Source: Dactylellina haptotyla
Lineage: Eukaryota > Ascomycota > Orbiliomycetes > Orbiliales > Orbiliaceae
Length of the DNA: 64,000 nucleotides
Direction of reading: 5' to 3'
Assembly (NCBI GenBank): GCA_031310005.1
Contig: CM062385.1
Coordinates: forward strand, 2,046,001-2,110,000
The notes beneath the pieces are model-generated. The model was not told the origin of the DNA and did not search any database. It was given only the letters and a program-made list of their open reading frames with translations. Positions 22,210 through 33,646 of this stretch are shown one piece after another. The position numbers and the translations under genes are program-made. Every line of letters starts with the position of its first letter. Positions within the stretch are counted from its first letter, which is position 1.

Positions 22210-25200
22210 TTTGGTTTGTGGGTGTTTTTCGCGCTGGCGCGCATTAATATATTTATTTATATATTATTTGTATTTATTATTATGAATGAAAGATCTTTTG
22301 TGCCTTCAAGGAAGCAGTCCCATCTTGGAAATATGGAATTTATGAGGGTCTCTTGGTAGTGCTTTCGTCATTACGTCAGCTACTAAATGCTCAGAGCCAC
22401 AGTGTTCCAATGTGAAGGTACGTTGTAGCACTTGTTCACGTATCCAGAAGTATTTAACGTCGTAGTGTTTAGAGCGCTGTTGGTTCCACCGGTAGTGTTT
22501 ATAGTGATAGCGGCAGTGTTATCCATATACATAACCGTAGGCGGTAGAGGAAGGGATATCTTCGGTCCCATCTTCATGAATACCGTTGATAGGAGATTTC
22601 TCCAAATCCTTCGTCTCCAGCGTGGTTAGAGGCAATAACTTCCGCTTCAGTGGAAGACTTCGCAATCGTCCTCTGTAGCTTACTGCTCCAGGCTAACGCA
22701 CTACCTCCCAGTAGGAACACGTAACCAGAAGTTGACTTTCGTGCAATATCTTCCGGTCCGTAGGTTTGTGCCCAATCGGCGTCACTGTACGCTTCAAGAC
22801 TTAGTGGGAGCTGTTCTTCCGTGGTGCCATTGCGATTATAATGCAGAGCCTGCTTGTACGTGCCCCCCAGATACTGGTATGCCCATATCATTGCTTTCCA
22901 GTGTTCTTCCGTGGGCGCACTAGCGTATTGGCCTAATTTTGCAACCGTATAGGCAAGATCTGGTCTGCTACCTTGCGCTGCATACATCAGAGACCCTAGC
23001 ATACTACGATACGTATGTGCATCCTCTGTATTTAATTTGGGCCAGCTGTCATCCTTAGAGAGTCGTACCCCTGGGTCCATAGGAACATGCCTGGTCTTTC
23101 GATTCAGCATATCGAAGCGTTCAAGAATCCCTTTACAATATTGTTCTTGGTCAATTTGTAGAGATCTGGTGACTCGGTTACGCTGTATCCGTAGTCCCAG
23201 GAACTGCTTTACTTCCCCTAGGTCGGTAATTGGGTACTTCTCCATAAGAGCTACTTTCGCCCTTTGAATCATAGAGAGATCTGGTGATGCTATCTTAAAG
23301 TCATCGACGTACGTAGCAATTGTTATATTTTCTGAGATGTAGAGGCAGGTATCGGCGGTGCTTCTCTCCATACGGAATGGGAAGTCTGCGCTCAACAGCG
23401 TAGAATTCAATTCTTCATTCCAGAGATGAGGCGCCTGCTTCAGACCGTACAGGGACTTAAGCAGTAATAGTGCTTCTATCCCCTTTGGTACCTTACAACC
23501 TTCAGGCAGCGCAATTACTGCCCTCTCTGACAGCGGTAGCGTTGCATGTAGAAAGGCAGTTTTGACGTCAAGCTGGTGAACGTGTAGATCTTGAACGGCA
23601 GCCACTAATAGCAGCGTCCGTATTGTACGTAAATTTACAACTGGCGCGTACGTCTCAGTGTAATGAACGCCATATCTCTGCTCATAACCCTTAACAACTA
23701 ATCTTGCCTTATATAAAATCCCAGAGTCTGTGCGCTTCCGTGTGAACACCCATCTTGATTTCATAGGCTTGATAGCTTTCGGTACCGCTCTAAGTTCAGT
23801 CCAGGTATTGTTCAAGGATAGCGCTTTCAGTTCTCTTTCTACGGCGGCAGTCCACTGAATATGTTCATTTGAAGACATAGCCTCCTGATAGGATTGTGGC
23901 AGATTGAGGTCAATGGCAGCATCCTCTGCAGTTACCGGCGCGGCGGGCAATTCCTCTTCAGACAGTAGAGTACCTGTTGCCCGGTAGGCAACTGCAGCGC
24001 GAAATTTACGTGCAGAGTCGATGACTGCAAGTCTCTTACTACGTCGTAGAGCGCTCCGCTCGTCTACGGGTCTGGCAGCAGCTTGCTCATTTTCTTCCTC
24101 TACAGCTTCATCTTGGGTAATTTGAGGCCCTCTATAATTATAGAGAAGCTTGGCTGATTTGGTGTACCTTGCGCATTGCCTGCTGGTAGCAAGGAACCAA
24201 TATAATTCCGGTCTTTGTCATACAGCTGCCTCATACGTAGGTTCTGTACCGTTTCAGTATCCTTTGGATCTGGCAGTACAGGAGCTAGAGGTGCCGTGCC
24301 CGTATAGGGTCTCTTCCAATAGTTCTTATCGGTAAAGCAGCTATCGAAGTCTTCCCTTGCAGGGGTAGAGCTGTCAACGAAAATGGCATCTCTAACGATA
24401 GAGACGACCCGCTTAGACAGGTTCCAAACCCGGTACTGCTTCATTGTAGCTGTGTAACCTAAGAAGATTCCCTCCACGCTCTGTGCGCACTGAGCAGCTT
24501 CTTTCGCTGTTCCTTTGGGATAGTGACGTAGACCAGGCACCCAAATGGGTGCATCCTGTTATAATCGACAGGCTGTTTGTAAAATAATTCATACGGAGAC
24601 GTAGTGGCAACCTGCCCGTTCGTCTGTGTATACAGTAACCTGTTGCTTATTGCACAGGCTGCTGACATCGCTTCTGGCCAGAAGACCTCTGGTAACCCCG
24701 CTTCAATCAACATGGTTGTGGCCAGCTCACGAAGTATCCTTATTGCCCTCTCAGCAGTACCATTTTGTTCATGTGCGTATGGGGCGGATGTCTCCATTTC
24801 GATCCCATATTTTCACAGAACTCCTGTATGTCGAGGCGCAGGAACTCCTTGGCATTGTCCATCCGTACCCCATAACTCTACTACCAGGACCCAGCTTGCC
24901 CTCCATCATTGTAACGAATTGTATGAAGCGCACACGGTACTCTGAGCGTTCGCTGAAGAACCGTACCCATCTCATACGGGTAGCTTCGTCTACAATTATA
25001 AGCGCATACTTGGCCTCTGCGTGCAGTTTATTCGTAGGGTCGGCATGTCGTTTATGTAATGAAGCGGTTTTGAATGGACCCACTACATCTATATGTATAC
25101 GCTCCAGCGGGCGTAGCTTCTTGGTGGAAGCTGGTCCATAATTGCGATGTATTGTACTCTTGCCTAATGCGCATGGCTCACAGAGGGTTGTGCTTTCCCT

Positions 25201-27109
25201 GAGGGGGCACGGGAACCCCAGCTTGCTTCATAACTCTTTTCACTGTCTTCCAGCCTGCATGGCCCAGCTTCCTGTGCCAACGTAGCAAGTCGGTGATTTC
25301 AGTGGGCAGTTCATTTACAGCTGTATTACTTCGTGCGGCCATCACCGTGGACTTATTTACGAATGTATCTTGGTCCTCGTTCGCCTCTGGCGGTACAATA
25401 CAGCTGTTAAGCATGTAGAGACCTACAGCAGGATCGAATATGGGCTCTGAGATCAGGAAATCATCCTTTTCGATAGCGGTCCACTTCGGTTTGAAGGTTA
25501 CTGAAATACCCCTCTCGGTCAGTCTCCTGACAGAGCAGAGATTCAGTGCCATACCAGGCGCATAGAGTACGTCGTGTACGACTAGATAGCAAGTGGGGTC
25601 TCGATTTTGATTTGCCATACCTGTAGCTAGCACAATCGAATCATCCCCCAACTTGATTTCTCTATTTCTGTCGAATGAGAAGTAGCTACCGGGGATGAAT
25701 AGCGCTATATCCTTAGAGATCCAGTCGCTTGCCCCGGAGTCTATATACCATTCACTGTAAACGGTAGGGGAATTCGTTCTTTTAGTGATATTGGTTTTGT
25801 ATGCATAAGTTACGTCACGGTGTAGAGGGACTGCAGTGTAAGCGGTAACAGTGGTCTTTTTCTTCCTATTGGGATTAAGATGGGGATAAAGGTCCCAGCA
25901 GCGATCTTCTGTATGTCCGGTCTTACCGCAGTTACCGCACAGGAGGTGACTTCCTGGTTTCTCATGTTTATGAGGCGGTACAGGGTTACTGGTGCCGGCG
26001 CTTGGTGCAGCCTCGCTGAAGCGTGTCCTCTTGCCACTATTTTGCGTATTTTGCGCATTTTGCGCGCCATTACTGTCTCTGTCGTAGTCCACCGTGCGCT
26101 TCTGCTTGCGTTTATTTCTACCTTTGAACGTGGCAGCTGCCGCCGTAGCTGCAGCTGGAGTCTGTGTATCTTTTGGAGTTGATGTCTTTTCTCTTGGTTT
26201 GGCTGTGACCCTATGGGAGTCAATTGCGTTCTTCTCTATAAGAAGATTCCTCAACATGAAATCCTGGAAGTTCTTAATGTTCCATTCGGCGTCTTTGGGC
26301 AATACGGTAGCTGTAAAGAACCGTGTAAACGCTATAATTGGTTCGTTTCAGAGGCATGGAGGACCCCATAGCAGCATTGAGAAGCACAGTTTCATCAAAG
26401 GAACCTTCGGTAATAGCACGCCGTTCCTTCTGTATGCCTGCAGACTCTTCAAACAGCTTCTGTACGGCTGTGTAGGGACTGTTGTTCTTCAGGTTGACAA
26501 CCAGGGAGAACAACCGAGTCTCCAATACCGTAATAGACGTACGACTGTCCGGGCGGAATCGAGTCTTGATGGTTTCCATCATTTCCGCGGGGGTTGTTAA
26601 GCCTGTAAGGGCAGAGCGTATGTCGTCGTGCACTGACTGCTGTATATGCCATTCGGTGGTAGATTTGGCGATGTCGTATTTTGCCTTGGAGGCAGGGCAG
26701 CAAGATCTGCAGCCTCTGCAGACAGGGTGGCAGCTACTGCCGTTGCTGCAGTTGGCGGGGTAACCTCCAACGCGGTCGGAGGTTCTACCGGAGATTCCTT
26801 TACGAAATCGTGAAGAACGTAGCCTGCCTTCAACTGTACGCGTAGATAGAGCGTGAGCTGCTCGAGCCAGCTTTGGTAATTACTACCATTCGCTGCAAGC
26901 CTATGCCTGTTGGGAAGGTTGCTGCCATTCTGCCTGTGTAGATGTAGGGAACCGGATTCGGGTAATAGTATGTAATGTAATATACGTAGCGGTAAAAGAA
27001 CCCTTGTAGATCAGGGATTCCACAACCGTTAGAGGCGTAGACTTCGAGATTCAGTAAATACCAATAGGTAGAGGCCTTCCAGAGATATCAGGAAGTGGTG
27101 CTGATAACG

Positions 27110-27276
27110 TGTAGAAGCTTCAGCTATAGCAGTATCACTGATCGTATGTAGGTATGAGCCTGTAAGGTTGATGTTCGATGATCTAGAACTACAACACATC
27201 GAGTCCGCTCTGTAGATACAAATACAGAGCGGTACGGGCGAACCCGGCCTGTACGGCCTGACACGTAATCCTTACA
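27110..27276 (-). repeat. Right LTR of the copia element (its 5' LTR)
   Basis: 167 bases, bounded by TG..CA and identical by eye to the left LTR. The inner flank on the minus strand begins CGTTATCAGCACC, which partly resembles the initiator-Met-tRNA type primer site used by copia elements. Confidence 0.95.
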
Positions 27277-27281
27277 AATTT
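27277..27281 (+). repeat. Target site duplication, right copy (AATTT)
   Basis: Matches AATTT at 20577-20581 on the other side of the element. Confidence 0.85.
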
Positions 27282-27874
27282 TATATATTTTTATATAATT
27301 TTAATTTATATTTTCATTCATCTTTAATATTCATTTTAAATAAAACGATTAAAATAGACGTAATTAAATACTAATAAAACAAATATATAGGTGGGGGTAA
27401 GGAGGAATGTGTTAAAATTCTGGTGTTTTAGTGTTTTTGGTTTTGATGGTCAGGGTGGCTGTTATGAGGGTGAGGCGAGGTCAAGGATGATGGAGAGGGT
27501 AAGGTTTCAAACCTCTCTATTGGACCTATCTGGCATCTCTATCTACATAACAGCAGCACGCAACACATGCCTCTCAACACGCACATCACCCTATCCCTCT
27601 GACAGCTATGCATTGCCGTACTGGGGGGGTTACTCCATGGGCAGCCAAGTGCGTTCTCATGGCTGCAGCCGAAACTCGTGCTGTAGGGCAGAGGGCAGCG
27701 CTAGGTTGCGTCGGCTGTTGAGGCCTTGGGACCGGAATCTAGAAGCCGGGCGGTCCACCAGGCGGCATGGTGGGTGCCGCACTAAAACCGGCAACCAGTA
27801 CCTGTACCAGTATAGTGCAATTTTGCGATTGGTATCGTATCAGAACTGGATGGCTGAATTTTAAGAGGTTTCCG

Positions 27875-28022
27875 TCAGTATATGGCCCTCCCTGAAGGTA
27901 TATGCTATCTTCCTAGTAAATATGGGGTACCTTTCTTTGAGGTATATAGTACCTCCCTAGAGGTATATAGAGCTCTCCTTAAAAATTATATGGTATCTTT
28001 CTTGGAAGTATATGGCGCCCTT
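27875..28022 (+). repeat. Degenerate tandem repeats, about 21-23 base unit
   Basis: GTATAT recurs every 21 to 45 bases, followed by a T/C-rich half such as AGTACCTCCCTAGAG. Six to seven imperfect units can be counted. Some neighbouring units are separated by lost copies of the GTATAT core. Confidence 0.6.
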
Positions 28023-28033
28023 ATGGCGGTGAT

Positions 28034-28086
28034 CATAGTGACGATGATAATAGTAATAATAATGATAATAGTAATAAATAATGATA

Positions 28087-28117
<31 letters not shown>

Positions 28118-28216
28118 TGGTAATGGTAATGGTAAAGTAATAGTAATAGTAATGGTAATGGTAATGGTAATGGTAGTGGTAGTGGTAATGATAATGGTGG
28201 TGATGGTGGTGATGTT
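28034..28216 (+). repeat. Trinucleotide microsatellite (TAA/TGG/ATG-type)
   Basis: About 180 bases of GATAATAGTAATAAT-type triplets that grade from AAT-rich into GGT-rich units. The long Tyr/His/Leu and Asn/Val frames crossing it are products of the repeat, not genes. Confidence 0.9.
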
Positions 28217-29042
28217 GCAACGTTGATGGTAACACTGAGCGTATTGCAACTGGTGATTAATACTCTGCCAGAATTGGGTGCCACTTCCAAATTCTGTATG
28301 CGGCTATGGCGGTATAAGGAAGCCATTTTAGAGCATTTTCGTATAATTATATACCTATAATCGTAGTATAAAAGTTGAGGCCAGTTGCATATGGTGATGG
28401 AGGCTTGAGCAGAGTGGCCACAGATATCTGTTGGAGGCATGCAGTGCGTATGAAGTCGCGTCTCCGAATGTACCGTGTGAGATGTACGAGGAAAGAACGA
28501 TAAATTTCTATTGCTACAGTCTGCTGTTTCTTTTATCTATTTTGGTATATTTGTTCTGCCTGTCCACCACGCGAATCGTTTGTTACCAGGGGTGAAGCAA
28601 TTTGGCTGCTACCACAACAATACCCCAGAATCCACAGCATAGGAATTACTATTAACCACTATGCATTTCTAATGCTGTTGATGAGAGACACTTATTTTTG
28701 TATATTTTGATATTATAATATTGCCATGCACATGATAATGACCAACTTGGCAACGAGACTACTGTAGATCTATGCCAATGGCCTCGGAGTTGTCGTCGAT
28801 CGACAGAACTCAATTTATATTTTTAGAGTGTTAATGTTTGCAAAGCTGGCTTCTTGTTCTTCTTTCTACTTCTACTTCTAGAGAGCCTTAAAACTAGATT
28901 AACCTGGATAACCACCCTTATCAATCGCCATTTACCCACCGTTAGTTCCGGAGCGAGAAATTTACCTCTCCGAGATATTCACATATTCGCGTACGATATC
29001 TATAAAGTACAAGGCACTGAGCTGAAGATAAATCTTTCAACT

Positions 29043-30961
29043 ATGTCGGATACTCATAATACAGAGAATTCCACCATATCAAGGCCACGAGAGCTTTTAG
29101 ATTTGCCGAATGAAATAATTTACTCGATAATTTCCATTGTATGAAACCCCCATATGATTTTACTATAGCTTATTTCATGACTATTCAGACTAACGTCAAG
29201 AACAGATACCTAAGCGAAGCCTAAGACGCCTATCATCAACTTGCTCTCTATTCCACGAGCTTACGTTTGAGATATTGGCAGAAAACTCGGTCACTTTACA
29301 CTACCAGGGCGGGATTCTTCGACTGAGCCCACAATTACACACGATACAAAAAAGGCGTTCCCTATCAGCGTTTGACCATAAGTTTAGGTCTATTTCATCC
29401 CATAGCTCTAATTCTGACCCTCCAGAGCATGAAATATGCTCCATTGGTCGCATCAAGGATCTGAATATTATATTTCCACTCGAACATGACGTGCCGCCTC
29501 TCAACTCTATCTACCTACACAGAGGAAGAGTACTAGAGGCAGGCCTGGTGGAGCATTTCAAAACGGACCATACAAAACAAGTCAAAACAATTCGGTTAGT
29601 CCACACAAAAGTATTTAACCCCCAAGTATATGTGTAGTCTAATTAGGTGTTTTCATATATATATATTCAGCTTTCGATGCCCCCTTCGGGACAACCAGGT
29701 ATCGAATTTACCTGCGCTAGGTCTTTCACAATATCGAAAACTTGTGTCAGAGCTAACTCAGATGTACGCTGCTATAACGAGGTTACGGATCGATTTTAAC
29801 CCGATACTCGGCCAAGCCGGGATATTCTCTGGATTTGCTTCCAAATTCCATTCCTTACAAGATCTCGAGTTTACAGTATCTTGGCCAAGCTTTGAGCTTG
29901 ACCATAAGCCTAAAGTAAACTTGGGATGCTTATGGGACCTAATCAAAGCTAATCATAAGACCTTAAAGTCTCTCATGATTGATTTATGCTACCAAAATAA
30001 TACTGGGGCAAGCGTGGAAGATCTTCTGGTTTTTGATTCGTTTCCGGGAATAGCGGATTCAATTATCTCTACCGGTAAAAGGAAGTATCAGATGAAACTG
30101 CAAAAGGTTCATCTCATCAATTTCTTATTTTTGGCGGAGCTTCCGTCTTTAGGGCCGTTTGGTTTCTGCCACCTAGAGTCGCTCCAGGAAGTTCGAATCG
30201 TCAACTGTACAATTACACTTTGGGAACTTACAGACTTTTTTACTCATGTCGAAAAGCTCGAATTGATCCGCAGCTCGATCGACGTACAGCCAAATACCCT
30301 AATGGAGAATTTACCCTCATTAGAAAGGCTAGCTATTACTCCTTCGCCTCAAGAAGAACAACGGATAAATATGTGGTATTTCCATTCCGCGAGTAATCTC
30401 AAATCTCTTTGGGTGGAATACCAATATCTTGATAAAATAAGGCAATATATACCATATTTTGCGCTGGAGGTGGATATTTCAAGACGCGAAGAGGATATGA
30501 CACTCGCTGTTTCGGATTTCGCGCATTGGCCTTTATTGGAGGAGCTAGCGATAACGAGGACAGCCGCATCGACAGGGCCGTCGAAGCTAAAGCTCCCCAC
30601 AAGTTTGCGCAGACTGTGTTTGATACAGGATAAAAGAGAGGTTGAACACCCGAAGGAATTTTTTGGAGACAGGAAGGCGAGAATCAAGCTTTGTGAAAGA
30701 TTATTAAAGACGTATGCTAGGGAGCAGATGCGCCAAACCGGAGAAATGCCACGTCTAGAAGCGGTGGCGGTTGGGAACGAAGGTATTTCCGAAACTGAAA
30801 ATGGAGAGCCGGTCATTGTCGTGGGGAAACATAAAGAGATCGGTAGAAATAGATTAGAGACCATCTCAGAGGTGGTCGACCTGCGCGACATTGAAGAACT
30901 CTGCCCTGAATCTCATATATTGGGCATGAAAAAAGGGCCGTGGGGTTGGTTCCGACGCTAA
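29043..30961 (+). CDS. F-box protein, probable SCF substrate adaptor
   Basis: Exons 29043-29138, 29206-29625 and 29699-30961 join to 592 codons. The first donor is GTATGA with branch CTAAC; the second donor may instead be 15 bases earlier (29611), without changing frame. An F-box is rebuilt across intron 1 at about residues 15-50: LLDLPNEIIYSIIS, then SLRRLSSTCSLFHEL. This is the fungal pattern LxDLPxEIIxxI. The rest has scattered Leu-rich segments (for example LRIDF, LERLAIT, LKLPTSLRRLCLI) consistent with an irregular LRR-like solenoid. F-box proteins dock to Skp1 and bring substrates to SCF ubiquitin ligases; this substrate is unknown. There is no signal peptide. The downstream 3' flank holds an A-rich run. 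Confidence 0.75.
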
Positions 30962-32027
30962 TATCACTGTTACTTTTGTACGCATTCTGGAAGAAAAAAA
31001 AAGAAAAAAAAAACAATGGAATTCTGGGAACCGAGGTTAGATTCCTATCATCGATTACATAAAGGGACCTGCTCTAGAATATTGCGTGGGATGTTGCCAT
31101 AGAAAATATTGGCAACCAAATATAATTATTATTAATTTATATTTTTAGTTATAAGTTATTGAATTGAACCATATTTTGTTGTCTGGCCTGCGAGGCCAAT
31201 CGAACCAATCGAAACCACCAAGTCCAACGCAACCACAGTTTTGTTACGAAACTGCACCAAGTCGAAATTAGAGCTGGACAAGGCAGGACAGAACTGCTGA
31301 ATTTCGCATAATTTTACAACCGCCAAGAACGTAGAACGCAGGTTTCGGGAAAGCTTGAAACTCCGCGACAAAAGTGCAGCAGTGGATTACGTGTGCGCTA
31401 TATTTGACTTTCCGTGCATTCGCATCGGCAAGATACGTATGTGATAAACGTTAAGTGCCACCACCACTTTGCGAGGGGTTGAAATCTCCTTGCATTCGAT
31501 CTCGGAAACAAAGTAAGTATATATTTTTGTTTATATTAATTTGCGAACCAGGCAGCCGCTATCGCGTTATTATCAACGGAACACTAGCCCCAATCGTCAG
31601 GATGGGCCTTCAGATATCCTCGCAGGAAGCACGAGCCTCACTTCTGTCGTCCCCACGTCGATGAGGCGGGTGCCCCTCTGGACCTCCTGATTGGCACAGA
31701 GTTTCCCCAAGCAGCCTCGCTCTGCACCTTGAGGGGCAAGGCTCCGCCACCTTCCTGCTACAATCAGATGACGCGGACAAACAAAAAACCTGCCGCCCAC
31801 CGCATCAGCATTAGTGAATCTGCTACCGTACAGGCACAGGCCGTTACAGAAAAGAGAAATGAACGGCAGCGACGAGCCGCTATTTATCCTCGAAGACTTC
31901 CACCGGATTCTGCGAACGGTTCTTCTAAAATCTTCGGATACCCTTTCCAACCTTGCCGCCAACCATTCAAAGTAAGCAGAGGAGCCGCACCCAAAATATC
32001 ACGTAAACAACACAGCGGAGCGCAAAA
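30962..32027. other. Intergenic region before the arrestin gene
   Basis: About 1.1 kb without a credible gene. The first part is AT-rich. The part from about 31450 to 32027 is more balanced and may be the promoter and 5' leader of the arrestin-like gene. The small frames on either strand here look accidental. Confidence 0.35.
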
Positions 32028-33296
32028 ATGGCACCCTTGGAGATTGTCTTGGACACAAAGGGTCCGCTTCCTGGCCTTCCGGGCAGCAGGAACAATCTCT
32101 ATGTCGCCGGCGACACCGTATCAGGGCATGTAGTAGTGAACACAACACCGGAAGCCACCAAAAATCTTACTATCGACTTCACCGGTGCTCTTACCGTCAT
32201 TATCAGAAAGGGCTCAACATTCGAGCAGAAAAATAGTCTATTCTCCTTCACACTGAATCCACCAGTAAACCGAGAATGTAAATATCCCTTCTGTTTCCAG
32301 TTGCCGGGAACCGTCGTGGTCGCACCCGATGAGAACATGGCCCCGCGCCATGTTCCCATAGCTCCACAACAGTTATTGCCGTCCTTCTCCTTCGGATACT
32401 CAAAGGATGAGCATTCCCCCGATGTCAACGCAAAAGTCGAGTATCAAATTATCGCCAAACTCCAGCATAAGGGTACAATTTTCACGAAAAGAGATAGTGA
32501 AACAAAATTAATCAATATCTCCTCGGCGCCTATCGAGGGTATATCTCTACTCTCTTCCTCAGCTTCGAACCATATCTTTGATCTACAGAGCCAAAAACTA
32601 CGACCGGGAATGGAGCACTATAAACCTACTGCGATGGAGAGATTATCGAGTTTCATAGGCAATGTCGCCCAAAGCTTCCAAGATCCTAGAATCCTCGTAG
32701 ATCTTCAGATAGACCTTCCAAATTCTCTCGCATTGGGGTCCCGGATACCCGTCGCATTTTCGATAAATCTACTTCCCGATTCATACGGCGTTGATACCCC
32801 GCCTCGTATCTATCTCTTGAAAGTGGAGGCGAAGCTTCAGATTATCACCGAAGTTGCCGTCCAGACCGCTACTAAACAAAAGACAAGCGCTATGAACCTG
32901 TGCTCGAGGGGTTGGGATTCACGAACCAAGCAACTTGAATATGGAAACCAACACAAGATGGATGTAACTGATTGGGTGTCGGAGAGCTTTGTTCATGATG
33001 TCGGGAACCAATTGGTACCCACATTCACAACTGCCAATCTGAAGAGAAAGTACAGACTAGATGTAGAAGTTTGGTTAGAGTGTGTTGGAGAACAGTGGAA
33101 GAAGACGTTCGAAAGAGAGTTAGTTCTACTACCAGCCTTTGTTGGCGGTTTCACACCAGCTCCCACGCCGACCTCCACTGCGATGTCCCCGACGTCGATG
33201 CCGATGCCGAGTGAGAAAGCAGGATTACCTCTAAACGCGGTTCAAACAGATGCAGCATATACCGACGCTCCGCCCAGCTATACGGAACTACAGTGA
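32028..33296 (+). CDS. Alpha-arrestin (ART/Rim8-like) family protein with PPxY motif
   Basis: Single-exon, 422 codons from an ATG in a good context (AAAAATGGC). The N-terminal half is an arrestin-N type beta sandwich (about residues 3-165: VAGDTVSGHVVVNT, LTIDFTGALTVI, VEYQIIAKL). The second half (about 215-375: ILVDLQIDLPNSLALGS, RIYLLKVEAKLQI, YRLDVEVWLECVG) is the arrestin-C type sandwich. A Pro/Thr/Ser-rich tail ends in APPSYTEL, a PPxY motif at residues 415-418 that should bind the WW domains of a Rsp5/HulA-type ubiquitin ligase. Alpha-arrestins recruit that ligase to membrane transporters and receptors for endocytosis. Only one PPxY is visible, whereas many members have two. The client protein cannot be predicted. 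Confidence 0.85.
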   Translation: MAPLEIVLDTKGPLPGLPGSRNNLYVAGDTVSGHVVVNTTPEATKNLTIDFTGALTVIIRKGSTFEQKNSLFSFTLNPPVNRECKYPFCFQLPGTVVVAPDENMAPRHVPIAPQQLLPSFSFGYSKDEHSPDVNAKVEYQIIAKLQHKGTIFTKRDSETKLINISSAPIEGISLLSSSASNHIFDLQSQKLRPGMEHYKPTAMERLSSFIGNVAQSFQDPRILVDLQIDLPNSLALGSRIPVAFSINLLPDSYGVDTPPRIYLLKVEAKLQIITEVAVQTATKQKTSAMNLCSRGWDSRTKQLEYGNQHKMDVTDWVSESFVHDVGNQLVPTFTTANLKRKYRLDVEVWLECVGEQWKKTFERELVLLPAFVGGFTPAPTPTSTAMSPTSMPMPSEKAGLPLNAVQTDAAYTDAPPSYTELQ

Positions 33297-33646
33297 ACCC
33301 GCTTCTTTCTCTCCTTCTTTTCTCTCCCCTTTTCTTTAGCATTTATTTTTATTTTTAAAGAATACATAAGGTGTTTGGGTTCTGGTCATCTTGTTCGGTT
33401 AGGAATATTCTATTTAGCGATTTAATTAGGTTAAAATATGAATTCAAATATTAATTTTCTAAGTAAATGTACATTTGACAAATATCAATATTAGTACATT
33501 ACAGAGGAGAATCAAAACGAGTGTATGATGAAGAATATCATGCAATTTACAAATTATATTGATTTTTAATGCCTCCCAATGCCTTTATGTAATGCTCCGC
33601 CCTTTGATCATCGCAGAGTGAGAACAAACCCAGGATATCCAACCAC

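Larger units (their letters stand above)
20582..27276 (-). mobile_element. Ty1/copia LTR retrotransposon, young insertion with a broken coding body
   Basis: The 6695-base element has identical 167-base LTRs and a 5-base AATTT target duplication. Reading on the minus strand the parts come in copia order. Gag has a CCHC zinc knuckle near 25900-25950. The protease DSGA region is near 25740. The GAG-pre-integrase segment is near 25240-25290 and the integrase core near 24560-25060. Reverse transcriptase, with its YVDD active-site motif, is near 23000-23850, and RNase H near 22600-22900. The coding body is not one continuous frame and has roughly half a dozen breaks, so the copy is a fossil. Identical LTRs nevertheless point to a recent insertion. 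Between RNase H and the left LTR lies about 1.8 kb of extra DNA holding an antisense ORF, listed separately. Confidence 0.93.
27282..29042. other. AT-rich, repeat-rich intergenic region
   Basis: The first 100 bases are almost pure A/T. They are followed by a stretch of mixed composition (27390-27870) with a 157-codon frame of unnatural Ser/Arg-rich make-up that I do not accept as a gene. Degenerate tandem repeats and a trinucleotide microsatellite follow and are listed separately. The remainder up to the F-box gene is AT-rich with no recognisable gene. Confidence 0.5.

Noticed and set aside
27391-27864. 157-codon frame beside the copia element
   Set aside because: Ser/Arg/Thr-biased composition without a family signature, in repeat-rich DNA.
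27957-28440. Minus-strand frames rich in Tyr, His and Leu, and a plus-strand frame rich in Asn, Val and Met
   Set aside because: They are translations of the trinucleotide microsatellite and its surroundings.
31597-31962. 121-codon minus-strand frame upstream of the arrestin gene
   Set aside because: No motif; it overlaps an equally open plus-strand frame in what is probably promoter or leader DNA.
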